A DNA stretch of 64,000 bases. Origin: Glycine soja (taxonomy: Eukaryota; Streptophyta; Magnoliopsida; Fabales; Fabaceae). The notes beneath the pieces are model-generated. The model was not told the origin of the DNA. It was given only the letters and a program-made list of their open reading frames with translations, and did no database searches. The number at the start of each line of letters is the position of its first letter. Position 1 is the first letter of the stretch. Both the position numbers and the translations under genes were made by a program. Where the stretch lies: assembly GCF_004193775.1 (NCBI RefSeq), contig NC_041020.1, positions 4,979,657-5,043,656 on the forward strand, in the 5' to 3' direction. Shown here one piece after another: positions 1 through 10,539 of the stretch.

Positions 1-836
1 AGCTTTGGAATTGTTTTGGGAATAAGTGTGGGCGGGTATGTTTCATTGGATGATATGTTTTTGTTGGCCATGCTTGATGATGTATTTTGGCCATGCTTGA
101 TGTATATACATATATTGCCTAATTTTTGCTTTATTTTTCAGATGCTTTCAATTGCTACTGTTCACGTTAAAAAAAATAAAATAAAAATGCAAAAAAAAAA
201 AACACAGAAAAAGAATGAAGTTGAATACATGAGGTCTTGGGTTGAAGACTTAGATTGGTTTGAGGACTTGGTTGACTTTGTTTCGGGTTTACTTTTTATA
301 CTTAATTTTTAATTTTGTTTTTGGGGTTTACTACTTTTTCTTACTTCCCTCTTATTCCTCATTGCTCAGAGTTCCTTTGGGTTTTAGCCACTTATCCCAT
401 ACTTTCCTCTACGCTATCCTTGGCCCCATTACAACCTTAAAAGACCTTTTGATCCTCATGTGCATGTGTTTGTGATGTGGTTGTCAATTTTAGAGTCTTG
501 CCAAGTCTACGTGGTGTTTGTTTTCATGGGTGCTCTGAGAGTAAACAATAGCCTAGACACTTGAGAGATAGAGTGCATATCTTATGAGGCTTTATCACTT
601 TTCATTTTTGAGCTGATTGACTATCTTGCCATGTTTGAGATGCTTGGATGATTTTCATGACTGTCTTGATTCTTTAACTCTCTACGTGTTGGATGTTGCT
701 CATTCCTTCCATTCCTTGAGATTCATTGAGAAATATGTAATTGTTTTTGTGTTTGTTTGTTTCTCTTTAATGTCTCTTGATTTGTTCCTTGCTTTACTTT
801 TGCCCAGGAGTGCAAAATGCTAAGTGTGGGGGGATT
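1..836 (+). mobile_element. 3' noncoding tail of a gypsy element, cut by the window edge
   Basis: No convincing coding sequence is visible; the small ORFs here are short and low in complexity. The stretch ends in a purine-rich tract at about 823-836 (AGTGTGGGGGGATT), directly followed by a TG that opens an LTR. This is how the 3' end of an Athila/Tat-type Ty3/gypsy element normally looks. The body of the element would lie left of the window. Family placement is from memory. Confidence 0.55.
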
Positions 837-1910
837 TGATGAGTCATTATTTTCTCCTATTTCTTAACCCTTTTTGTCACCATTTTAATTACTGATTAAC
901 CTTAATTGTCAAATTAATTATGTTGTTTTATCATTTGGGCCTATTTGACTAATTTTGTGTTTTTAATTTAATTTCAGGAGAATTATAAGCAATTGGGCTT
1001 GAATCCGGAATTGGGCTTGGACTTGAAGAGAGCAGACAATTTTAGTTTATCAAATCTTATCTTATCTAGATTTTATTTCATCCAATCTTATCTTATCTTG
1101 TCCAGATATTATTTTATTTATGGGCTTGGACTTAAAACAAATTTGTAAGCTTTGGGGGCTGAGAATCTATATAACAACACCAAGGTTTTAGTTTTGAGAG
1201 TTTTTTGGAAGAGAGAATAATTCTAGGATTTTAGAATTCCAGTTTTTACTGTTCATGCACACTGTACACGTAGAATAAAATTCATTTTCTGCAATTTCAT
1301 TTTTGCTTCAATTGCAATTTCGTTTTCTATTGATTAATGGAAGGCTAAGTCTCCAGCATTGTTTTCTCTTGAGGATCAAGCACAACTCTCTTTGAGGTTT
1401 TGTTATTACTATTGAATTCTGATCAGTTTTTCCTCTTCACCAATTATTATGATTTGTTGCTATTAGCATGCTTAGTGCTTGATTAATTGTCTCTGCGCTT
1501 AATTCACGTTCATGCTTAATGATCAATTTCGTTCATGATTAATTGGTGTATGTGTTGCTTAATCACATAATTACAGCCTTATGTTAAATTTTGCTTAGTA
1601 ATTTAATTTAGGGTTGGATTAAGTGGTTGAACTGATTAAGGATAAATTCTCGTAACCTATGATAAGAGACTTTCTTGTGAATCAGGGGGAAACAACATGT
1701 TTTAATTCTGTTATTTTCTAATTCAAATTTGCTTGCTGTTTAATTTACAAAAACAAACAACCCCCTCCCCCCCCTCCCCCAACTCGTTACTGTTTTATTA
1801 CTATCTGTTATGAACGTTTGGTTGACCATTGCTTGTTGGGAGACGACCAAGGATCACTTCCTAGATACTGCATTTGTAATGTTTATTTGATTCGGGTACG
1901 GCCTCGATCA
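837..1910 (+). mobile_element. 3' LTR of a gypsy element
   Basis: The LTR opens TGATGAGTC right after the polypurine tract. It probably closes at CTCGATCA, whose reverse complement TGATCGAG resembles the left end. A TATA-like CTATATAAC lies at about 1168-1176, a plausible promoter. The later region (TAATGGAAGGCTAAGTCTCC) resembles the R/U5 part of legume Athila/Tat LTRs. The right boundary is inferred only from the inverted ends, because the partner LTR is outside the window. Confidence 0.65.
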
Positions 1911-3470
1911 ACGACCTAGGCAACAATTAGGGTAATAAAAAAATAAAAATAAAAACAACAATCAGGGGCGTATTATCAAGGTTTTGTCCCAAAATCCAAA
2001 GTACAAGAGGATCTAAGTCAAGATTTGAAATGACACATGGCCATGTTTCAACTTCCCAAACACTAATTTATCCCTTACTACCCCCTCTGAGCCAAAGCAT
2101 ATTCGTTTTCTAAAAAACAACAAAAACAAAATAGGAACCCTGAGTAGGAATCACCGCTAAAACCGGCGAGAAGGGCAATGCAAACAACTCTTGCATGAAG
2201 TTGGGCAACAATGAAAAGAAAAAGAAAATAAAATCCGCCAAAGGTGAGTGAAGAAAAAGAGAGACAAAAGATCTCCAAATTTTACAAGAAAGCCACATAA
2301 GTCCAATGAAAGATTAATGTATAAGACAAAAGGAGTAGAGCCCAACTCAAAAGTTGAAATGAATAAAATACAAGCAAGGCTCTTAGGGTTCTTACTCAAT
2401 ATAACCCTTAAACACTCTTTGAGCCTCTCTAATCCTTTCTTTCATAGCCCTCTTACCCTTGACCATGTTAAAAGCCCAATAAAGCCCATGTGGATCGAGG
2501 AATGACTAATTTCGCTTTTGAGTTTGGATTCTGGAATGGAACCCACGCACGGTTGTGATTGTTAAAAAAATATACAAAAAGAAAAAGAGAATCCCCTGAG
2601 GTTAGCACTTGCACACTTGAGAAGAAAACTCATTCGGCCAGGAGCTCATGGAAAATACCCAAAGACCATTGTGATAGTAGGGTACATCTGATGTTAGTCG
2701 CTCATGCGGACTCCTTAGGATTCCTTTTGAATCCAAGGGTGGTCTATGTTGTATAAATTCTTTGGGGATCAACCTATGTCATCAAGTTTCGATGGGATCG
2801 ACAGACCCTTGGCATCACTCTATGACCTTAAATCAAGAAAGTTTCACTTGGTCGTATATCAAAGTGTAACAATCCATTGCCATCCTTCAATGGAGCATGC
2901 GATTGGTCCCAAAGCCTTGTGTTTTCTTGTTGTGCAGAGCAGTCGAAGTTTTTAAAAAAAAATTAAAGATAGGGGAAAACCCTAGGATTAGTATTTTAAT
3001 TTATTGATTAAAGGTCAAATGGCTCCATTGTCGTCACTCTAAAATTTTCAAGTGGCTAAATCAAACAGAACATACACTTTGAAGGAGTCCCCAAAGAGAT
3101 TTGCAAAAAGATAGGATGAGGTTGCATGAGTTATCACATCTTTCAAAAAAAAAAAAGACAATCAATCTGTGTTTTCCACAAAAAGCAAAAAAAATCAAAT
3201 CAAAATCAAAATCACAAAAATAAGAAAGAATGTCATGAGCATTACACATTTTTCATGATTCAAAACCTTTTGTCATTACTAGCATTTCAAGATGAAGATT
3301 GCATGCATCTGCATCCCAAACATCATGCTCATACTAGGCTATAAGTGGATAGATTTCTCTTTATACCAATTTCCCAAATCTAGTCTTTTGAGTCTAGGAT
3401 GAGAGGCCCTCTCAAAGACTCAACCTCTTGCTAAGCCCTTTGGTACTTGTACCTATTGGCTTGTTTTAAA
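1911..3470 (+). other. Noncoding DNA, probably internal 3' part of an Ogre-like element
   Basis: No gene is recognised here. The stretch is A-rich with short unrelated ORFs. Its assignment to an Ogre-like element is by position only: it runs into a palindromic repeat array and then a polypurine tract and Ogre LTR, and the same order recurs at 35089-38568. The boundary with the preceding LTR is not sharp, and part of 1911-2000 may be flanking DNA. Confidence 0.35.
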
Positions 3471-3690
3471 AGACTCAAAAGTCCTCGCTTTTATGCTTTC
3501 GTAGGACTCAAAGTCCTCACCTTTATCTTTCATAGGACTCAAAGTCCTTGCTTTTATCTCACAAGACTCGAAGTCCTCGCCTTTATCTTTCATAGGACTC
3601 AAAGTCCTCACTTTTATCTTTTATAGGACTCAAAGTCCCCGTCTTTCATCTTTTAGGGGGCTCAAAGTCCTCGCAATTATCATTTCAAAG
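3471..3690 (+). repeat. Tandem palindromic repeat, type A
   Basis: About six units of roughly 30-37 bp occur, each built on GGACTCAAAGTCC, a small inverted repeat (GGACT/AGTCC), followed by a pyrimidine-rich spacer (CTTTATCTTTCAT). Units differ by point changes. The array merges directly into type B. It sits in the 3' untranslated part of an Ogre-like element. Confidence 0.85.
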
Positions 3691-4262
3691 ACTATCATAG
3701 TCTTTTGTCTTGCAAAGACAATCAAGGTCATCTGCTCCTTTACTTTTCAAAGACTATCATAGTTTTTTGTCTTGCGGAGACTATCAATGTCATCCGTCTT
3801 TACTTTTCAAAGACTATCATAGTCTTTTGTCTTGCGGAGACTATCAATGGAATCCGTCTTTACTTTTCAAAGACTATCATAGTCTTTTGTCTTACGGAGA
3901 CTATCAAGGTCATATGCTCCTTTACTTTTCAAAGACTATCATAGTATTTTGTCTTGCAGAGACAATCAAGGTCATCTGCTCCTTTACTTTTCAAAGACTA
4001 TCATAGTCTTTTGTCTTGCAGAGACAATCAAGGTCATATGCTCTTTTACTTTTCAAAGACTATCATAATCTTTTGTCTTGCAGAGACTATCAATGTCAGT
4101 CGCCTTTACTTTTCAAAGACTATCATAGTCTTTTCAAAGACTATCATAGTCTTTTGTCTTGCAAAGACAATCAAGGTCATCTGCTCCTTTACTTTTCAAA
4201 GACTATCATAGTCTTTTGTCTTGCAGAGACAATCAAGGTCATCTGCTTCTTTACATTTGAAA
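3690..4262 (+). repeat. Tandem palindromic repeat, type B (60-62 bp period)
   Basis: The core AAAGACTATCATAGTCTTT is a perfect hairpin (8-bp stem AAAGACTA/TAGTCTTT, loop TCA). It recurs with starts near 3751, 3811, 3871, 3933, 3995, 4057 and 4117, giving a 60-62 bp period. Between cores lies a second half-palindrome (TTGTCTTGCRGAGACAATCA) and a pyrimidine tract. The 62-bp and 60-bp variants alternate in blocks. Overlapping ORFs rich in KDYHS and CLAETI arise only from the repeat. Confidence 0.9.
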
Positions 4263-4460
4263 GACTTCAATGTCTTTTATCAAGATGAAAATGCCTTCAT
4301 TTACATTTCAAAGACTTCAATGTCTTTTGTCAAGACGATCACAGTCTTCTTTATGCTTTCAAAAGATGACAATGTCTTTATTTACATTTCAAAGACTTCA
4401 ATGTCTTTTGTCTTTTATAGGACTCAACATCCTTGTCTTTGTGCTTCACAGGACTCGACA
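4259..4460 (+). repeat. Tandem palindromic repeat, type C
   Basis: The repeat core changes to AAGACTTCAATGTCTT, a hairpin with stem AAGAC/GTCTT, with several copies before a short return to type A-like units (GGACTCAACATCC, GGACTCGACATCC). The stem sequence differs from types A and B while the palindromic layout stays. Confidence 0.75.
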
Positions 4461-4685
4461 TCCTCTGTTTCTATGCTTTAAAAAAATATATGTATATTAA
4501 AAAAAGGAGAAGAAAAAGAAAAAGAAGAACTTTAGATATCTTCCGCTCTATAGAACTTCAATGTCCTCATGTTTTCTCGGTTTCACTTCCTTGGTTCGCC
4601 AATTGCCCGGTCGAATAGCAAGATCGCTCGAATGAAATTAGTGTCCTTATCTTTAGTTCCCTTTTATTTCCAATAAAAGATAAGT

Positions 4686-4698
4686 AAAGAAGGGCAGC
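4686..4698 (+). promoter_or_regulatory. Polypurine tract of the Ogre-like element
   Basis: AAAGAAGGGCAGC immediately precedes the LTR start TGTCATACCC. The second Ogre end has the matching AAAGAGGGGCAAA at about 37237-37249. The surrounding 100 bp (GATAAGTAAAG) is also shared by the two copies. Such tracts prime plus-strand DNA synthesis in this class. Confidence 0.7.
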
Positions 4699-6083
4699 TG
4701 TCATACCCTAATTTTATCTGGGGACCTTCATTTGCTAAACGTCTTGATTCTTGCTAGCTGAATTGAGCTGCTTAACACTAGTTGTCGCGCAATCCAAAAG
4801 GTTTTTTGGTGTTTCAGAAAAGAATGTGGAAATTACTCAAAGTGGAGGGCAAAAGGGTCATTTTTACACTTTTTCTAACCCCAGGCTCGCCTGGGACACC
4901 AAATAACTTAGTGGTGAAGTAGCCAGCTCGCCTGGGCGAGCAAGGTTGCTTTAGAATGAAGTAACAGCTCGCCTAGGTGAACTGTCATGACCCCAAATGC
5001 CTTGTTTTGATATAAATATGCGTGAAGAGGAGCTGAGAGGTTCTAAGGTCCAAAGGTCCATAATTGAGAGGAAGAAGAGAGAAAAAGAAGAAAGAAGAGA
5101 AAAAGAAGCTAAATCACCATCGAATCGCGACTGCAATCGATTTCTACAACATTCTTCGGTCGTTCTTCATTCTTCATCCAGTTAGTGTTTGCTTTTAAGA
5201 ATTTGAACATGATTCATGGATCCCTAGGGGTCCTCTTTATTGTTTTGTGCATCTTTATCTCCTTTTCCTATCATCGATAATCACTTTTCTTTTGTAAAGT
5301 AAGTTTTATCCAATCGTTAGTGCCACAATTTATCTTTAAGGGATTGAAGGTTAATAAACAAAAAAAAGCCAAAATAAAACCAACTCATAAACTTATTCAT
5401 TTCATCAAAAATCAAGAAATTGTTTCAAGGTCCAACGCCTTAACGATTCTCTCCGACTTTCAAACTTGGGAAAATCGTTTCAAGGTCGAACACCTTAACG
5501 ATTCTCTCCACCTTTCAAACTTGAGAAGATTGTTTCAAGGTCCAACACCTTAACGACTCTCTCCTCTTTTCAAAAATCAAAAGATCGTTTCAAGGTCCAA
5601 TGCCTTAAACGACTTTTGTTCTTAATTAAAATCAATCTTTCAAAAAAACATAAAAATAATGTAACACAACAAACATTCAGACTAAAGAACTACGTAGGTC
5701 TGGTTTGCTCATCACACATGAGGATACGTAAGAGCAAGGGCAACACCCTTGTCGACCCCAAAAAATAAATCAATATAAAAAGGGAAAATACATAAAAAAA
5801 TATAAAAAAGGAAAATACATAATTTTGAAGTCATGTTTTGCACACTCGATTAAAGGTCGTCATCCCTTGTAACGGGCGCGTGGGGTGCTAATACCTTCCC
5901 CACGCGTAAACAACTCCCGAACCCTCATTTTCAAAATATGCAGACCTTTGTCTTTTTGGTTTTTCTAACATTTTCCTCAAATAAACGTTGGTGGCGACTC
6001 CTCTCCTTTTCTCCCTTGGAGACAAACGCTTTGGCCCATGATTTTGGCCTCCTCGCCCTCCCACCGAAGGGTAGGTTGCGACA
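4699..6083 (+). mobile_element. Ogre-like LTR with internal Ogre sequence on both sides
   Basis: The LTR runs from TGTCATACCCTAATTTTA to GGTTGCGACA. It carries the family signature GCTCGCCTGGGCGAGC at about 4926-4941, a TATA box (TATAAATA, about 5011-5018) and an AG-rich leader, then repeats of CGTTTCAAGGTC in the 5400-5600 region. The partner LTR is at 37250-38568. On the left it abuts an Ogre 3' end (repeat array and polypurine tract). On the right it is followed by an Ogre leader and gag start. It therefore looks like an LTR shared by two tandem copies. Confidence 0.8.
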
Positions 6084-6423
6084 CATGGGCTTTTCGATTA
6101 TTGTCAGCATATGATCGAGTTGATGTCCCACATAATTATGAACCATTGAGGTGTTTGTATTTAGGCTTTGACTTTGACAAGATAAACAATATTGTCACTT
6201 AATGAAAATGAGATTTGATTCAACCCTATGTCTCTGCTAAAATTTCTGCATGGGTCCAATACTTCGACAACTTATCATTGTCATGCATTCATATTTAGTT
6301 CATTGTCACATTACTCATTACATTTTGTTCTTTTAGCAGTTATAGTCAAAGTAAACACCATAACCAAAAAAGACAAACATGCTTTACGACACCCCCTATC
6401 AAACCCATTCCAAAACTAAAATC
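6084..6423 (+). other. 5' leader of the Ogre-like element
   Basis: Noncoding DNA between the LTR end and the gag ATG. I could not assign a clear primer-binding site. The sequence TGGCGACTCC that I associate with Ogre primer sites lies inside the LTR end region (about 5991-6000) rather than right after it. Confidence 0.4.
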
Positions 6424-6622
6424 ATGAGTGAGATAGAAGACATGCAAGAGCAAATGAAGGCCGATATGGAGGCCATGAAGGATCAAATGACCTCCATGAT
6501 GTAGGCCCTGTTAAGTATGAAATGAATAATGGAGAACAACGCAGCCGCAATTGCCGCCACCAGTGTCTCCATTGACCAAGCCAGCCATTTGCCATAAACC
6601 AAGCCAGCCAGCCAATCCCGGA
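6424..6622 (+). pseudogene. Ogre-like gag, N-terminal remnant
   Basis: From the ATG at 6424 the frame reads MSEIEDMQEQMKADMEAMKD, then a Met-rich stretch. This is the alpha-helical start that I recognise from legume Ogre/Tat gag proteins. In-frame stops interrupt it after about 26 residues (TAG) and again a few residues later, and homology ends where an unrelated LTR begins near 6627. Gag would form the nucleocapsid of the element. Only the first 60 or so residues remain. The rest of this copy seems to resume at 26250, far downstream in protease/RT, so most of gag is lost or displaced by nested insertions. Confidence 0.65.
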
Positions 6623-6626
6623 CATG

Positions 6627-7980
6627 GTAGTTGTTAGTCGTTATTTACGACTAACTTTGTATTGAATAGTTTCATTAAATTTGCATCTTTCCCCTTTATG
6701 GTTCTTTTTATAGGATTTGTAAATATTTTTGTGTTTAGTTGATTTTTCTCAGTAGATATTCCTAATTTTGTGAACTAATAGTGAACCAACTTCAATTTCA
6801 AGCCATTTGAAGACAAGGCTTGCTGCTGGTGTCTTGCTACCCGAGCCTTATGCGCTTAGCGAGTGACATCCGCTAAGCGAGGCACTCAATCCGCTTAGCA
6901 CATTGGGAAACCCTAGAAGAGGATCACCCAACCTGGAGTTTGTCCCTTCTCGCGCTTAGCGCGCCCAGCTCGCTAAGCGAGAATTCACTTACTCGCGCTT
7001 AGCGAGCAACTCACGCTAAGCGATCCTTCAGAATCTGAAACGTTCAAGAGCCTTTTTAAACACTGAAGTTTGGCGAAAATAGAGAGTCTAAGAGTCAAGA
7101 AGCAGAGGAGAGCAAGAGGAGAAACCAGAACGACAAAGCCTCAACTTCAAGATAGTTTTATGTTGTTGGGAGTGATTTTAGGTTTCTAAAGGTGGAGGAG
7201 ACATCCTCACCATTTGTAAACTCTGTTTCTCATCCAAAAATCCCTTCTTGGTGCTGAAAGTTGCTACCTTGCAATAAAAGGCTAAGCCTCTTGATGGGGA
7301 TTTCTACTGAACATTTGATGTAACATTTCTTACTATCTATTTAAAGTTGTTTGTATGTGTTCATTGCTTCTGTCTATGCTTATTTCTTACATGCTTGTGG
7401 CTTGATCACCCATCTGTGTGTAAAGTTAGGATTTTTAGCATTGGAAAGTGTTTTAAATCCTTAGAACTTGATAGAGCAGGCTAGAGAACTGTATGTTTGG
7501 ACACAGAGTGTAGGGATTTAGTTTATTTTATGTCGTAATCTTAATGCAACTTGTTTAGGCTAAGTTTGACGAGGGATCTAGAATGAGGTTTAAATAGAGT
7601 TAGGCCATTCACTCAAGGAATCATGGTTTGGGGTAGTTGTTTTCAGCATAGAACACTAGAACAACGTTAAATAGAGAAAAATCCTGAGTAACATAAAAAA
7701 GGTTCAGTAGAATGACCCAATGTTTTTAATCATCTGTTGTATCTCTCATTCTCATATACGTTAGCTTGTAGTTAATTGGATTTATAGATAAAAACCACCT
7801 TTTAATCATTTACTTGTTGTATACAAATGTTTACTCATTGAACGCTTATTTTTTGAATGAAACAAGTTCCCTGAAAATTTATTCTATAATTGGTTCCTAT
7901 CTTATACGAATCTTAGTTCCTAAATTCCAATTGAAAATTACTGTGAAAACAAGTGCCAAAGCTAGAGGTTTGTTGAGTTT
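6627..7980 (+). mobile_element. LTR fragment of an Athila-type element (CGCTAAGCG family)
   Basis: The start is TTGTTAGTCGTTATTTACGAC, with the inverted ACGACTAAC just inside. Between 6838 and 7025 lies a cluster of the family motif CGCTTAGCG/CGCTAAGCG in both orientations. The same motif fills 16990-17520 downstream of the Athila pol, so this is probably that element's 5' LTR. A TTTTTAAA box precedes an AG-rich leader. The right end has no recognisable CA terminus or primer site and seems truncated at the Reina-like insertion, so the end coordinate is approximate. Confidence 0.5.
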
Positions 7981-8760
7981 TTTTTTTTATAGTTTTTTTT
8001 ACTCTACTCTAGAGCCATTCTAAGTTTCTCTTTGAGTCCTAGCTTGCTTCTATGTCCTTTCCATTGCTTTAATTGTTGAATAATCCTTGAAAAATTGTCT
8101 TGTTAAAACTCCATTGGTTTAGCTTTCATTTCATTTTTTTTTTGTCTTTGGTTATTGCTTGTCTCTTTGTTTCCTTGTTTGTGAGTTGCCATATAGGGAA
8201 TTGGAAAGGAGGATTGGTGTCATCCCTTGAAGAATTTGAGTCAATAAGCAAGGGGCCAATCACCTTAAGAGCTATTGGACTAAGAAGCACTCCAAATTGA
8301 GTGAATCACCAAAGAGATAACAACCACCAAAATTGAGGACGTTTTGTAATTTTCTTAATTTGCAATTTTCTTACCTTTATTGCTTTCAAGTTTTGTAACA
8401 AAAAGGTCTTTCATTGGAAGTGTGTTGGGAGCCTCCAATAGGTTACCAAACTTCCATTTGTGTGTATTAATTTAAGGCAATATTTCCTTAGGATAGTGAG
8501 TGTTTTGTTGGGAACCTTGATGTGGTCATCCAAACACTCTTAGGATTCACCTAGTTTACTTTTCTTGCTTACTTTCATAGCTTATTTCTTTTACCTTCCA
8601 TTGTCAAATCGTCTAGATAGCTTGCATTTTACCAATTAGTTTTTTTTACCTTATCTTTCACACCTCTTTTAGTGTTTATTTTGGCTAGTTTCAACCAAAG
8701 TTTCTTTTACCTTTTTTTTTCAAACCCCCAACAAGAAAGAACCACAACTTAGGAACCAAC
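7980..8760 (+). mobile_element. 5' leader of a Reina-like chromovirus (5' LTR missing)
   Basis: This is a T-rich untranslated region ending in GGAACCAACATGAGTC, the context I associate with the gag start of legume Reina-type chromoviruses. There is no coding content, and no LTR of this family is seen to its left. Confidence 0.4.
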
Positions 8761-8922
8761 ATGAGTCTTCATTCTTCATCTAGTGTTAATGGTGAGGATT
8801 CTACTCCTAAGGACCCCTTGTATAAGATATTAGATGAATTGAGATCCCTTAAGTTGTGGAAAGAAAAACAAGAGAGAAAAGAAAAGGAAAAAAAAAAGAG
8901 TGGAAGAAATAAGTCAAGATGA
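8761..8922 (+). pseudogene. Reina-like gag, first 53 codons
   Basis: The ATG at 8761 opens a frame beginning MSLHSSSSVNGEDSTP, followed by a Lys/Glu-rich charged stretch that ends in TGA at 8920-8922 within an A/G-rich tract. The gag reading continues in another frame from about 8960, so a slippage-type frameshift in the purine run probably broke it. The fragment has no catalytic motif; its identity rests on the start context and on the downstream zinc-knuckle ORF. Confidence 0.5.
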
Positions 8923-8959
8923 AAGAAAGAAAATAAGAGAGGAAGAAAGATGAAAAATA

Positions 8960-10405
8960 ATGAAAGAAATGAAAAGAGAAAAACGTGTCTTCTATAGTAG
9001 TCATAACTCTTACAAGAGCCTAAGTGAAGAACTTCGTGACTATTACGAAGATAGGCATATGTCACATCTTAGACCTCACTCCCATAGAAGAGAAAAGGAA
9101 AGAAAGCCAAAAAAGGCTAACATTAACCTCCCATACTTCCATGGGAAGGACAATGTAGAGACTAACTTAGATTGGGAAATAAGGGTAGAGCAACAACTTA
9201 AAAAGAAGTCTACTTCAAAATCTTATGGCTTTCACTCTTATCCAAAGAAAGACCAAGGTCAAGGCATCTTAGGGGTGACACCTTCTAAGCTTAAAGATGA
9301 TAAGGGGAAGACAATAGAAAAGCAAGCCTATAAGGCTAGTATGCAAGAGAAGACTAGCTCTATAAAGTACTTTAAATGTCTTGGAAGAGGACACATTACT
9401 TCTCAATGCCCCACCACAAAAACCATGATTATGAGGAGCCAAGATATTTATAGTAGCCAAGATGAGGCTACTACTTCACCTTCCTCTAGTGAAAGTGAAG
9501 AAGCAAAAGGGGAAGAATCTAGTGAAGAAATCTACCCCCAAGAAGAAGGAGAACCATTAGTGGTTAAAGAGAAGTGTAAGGAGGTAAGTGTCTCCTCCAA
9601 GAGGTTAGCTAAGAAGGAAACTCATTTTACAATAAAGACAAACATTAAAGAAACTTCCCCTCCTAGAAAACCTCCATATTTTCTCTTTTTTAAAAAGACA
9701 CTTGCTAGCATTTCCACACCTCTTGGGCTTGAGTTTATTCCTCAAGTAAAGGAGTTGCTGGATGAGGGTTTGGTTCGCAAGAGCTTAAATCCTTGTGTTT
9801 TGTTAGTGCCCAAAATAGGTATTATTAGGCACCAAATCCCTAAAATAGGTGGTATGATGAATGTTTTGAGTGGTGCAACCCTCTTTTGTAAAATCACTCA
9901 TGCACCCAACATCTTCATGGTTTGTGTACATAGGGACTCATTAGGTAGGTTTGTTCTTATTTTTAGTTTCAATACAAACTTAGGTACTCATATGGGACAC
10001 CTTAGGTTTGTCATACTTTTTAGTAGGAATAATCCATATGAAAATAAAGAAAAAGGTATGTTTTATTGCATTACTTTTCTTAATTTTTCAAATAGTGATC
10101 AAGGGGTTCCTATGAACCCTAAGAGAATAAAGGTCCTTCCTGAGTGGCCCACTCCACCTAGTATAAGAAAAATTTGGGGCTTCCATGACTTAACAAACTT
10201 TTACAAAAGGTTTGTCCCATATTTTTCTATACTTGTAGCACCACTCATTGAGTTGGTGAGGAACCATGTTCCTTCATGGGAAGATGCCCAAGAAATGGGT
10301 TTTCGGACCTTACCTTACTTCAACATACCAAACACCACTAATACATATGTTTTTGTCCTTTTTACAGGTGTTGAGGGAAGGAGCCCAGAGTATGAAGAAC
10401 CTTAA
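8960..10405 (+). pseudogene. Internally deleted Reina-like gag-pol, still open for 481 codons
   Basis: Residues 1-50 are charged gag. Around residue 60 lies INLPYFHGKDNVETNLDWE, the gag core of chromoviruses. Near residue 138 KYFKCLGRGHITSQC is a CCHC zinc knuckle whose first Cys has been replaced. An acidic linker follows, then jumps to RT pieces: VKELLDEGLVRKSLNPC, MMNVLSGATLFCKI, and later DLTNFYKRFVPYFS with the start of the RNase H linker. Protease, the RT catalytic YxDD block and integrase are absent. Despite these deletions no stop occurs for 1.4 kb. After the TAA the same frame continues with SNPFQGGRNDAILPRKGIG (to 10475), the usual C-terminal tail of these polyproteins. It cannot encode active enzymes. 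Confidence 0.7.
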
Positions 10406-10539
10406 GATTTGAGGTCAAATCCTTTCCAAGGTGGAAGGAATGATGCAATCCTACCCCGCAAGGGCATTGGATAGAAGACTCCAAGTAGATTGGGCCAGAG
10501 ATCCAAGGGAAGGCCCTAGGGTTCTCATGAGCCTTAGGG

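Noticed and set aside
2746..2955. 69-codon ORF (FFGDQPMSSSFDGIDRPLAS) as a captured host gene piece
   Set aside because: It reads protein-like, but I recognise no family and found no intron or neighbouring exon; left as unassigned Ogre-side DNA.
3705..4288. Overlapping ORFs rich in KDYHS and CLAETI motifs, suggesting a repeat protein
   Set aside because: They follow the 60-62-bp DNA repeat in several frames at once and shift frame with unit length; the same happens at 36340-36770. No start context or conservation of one frame.
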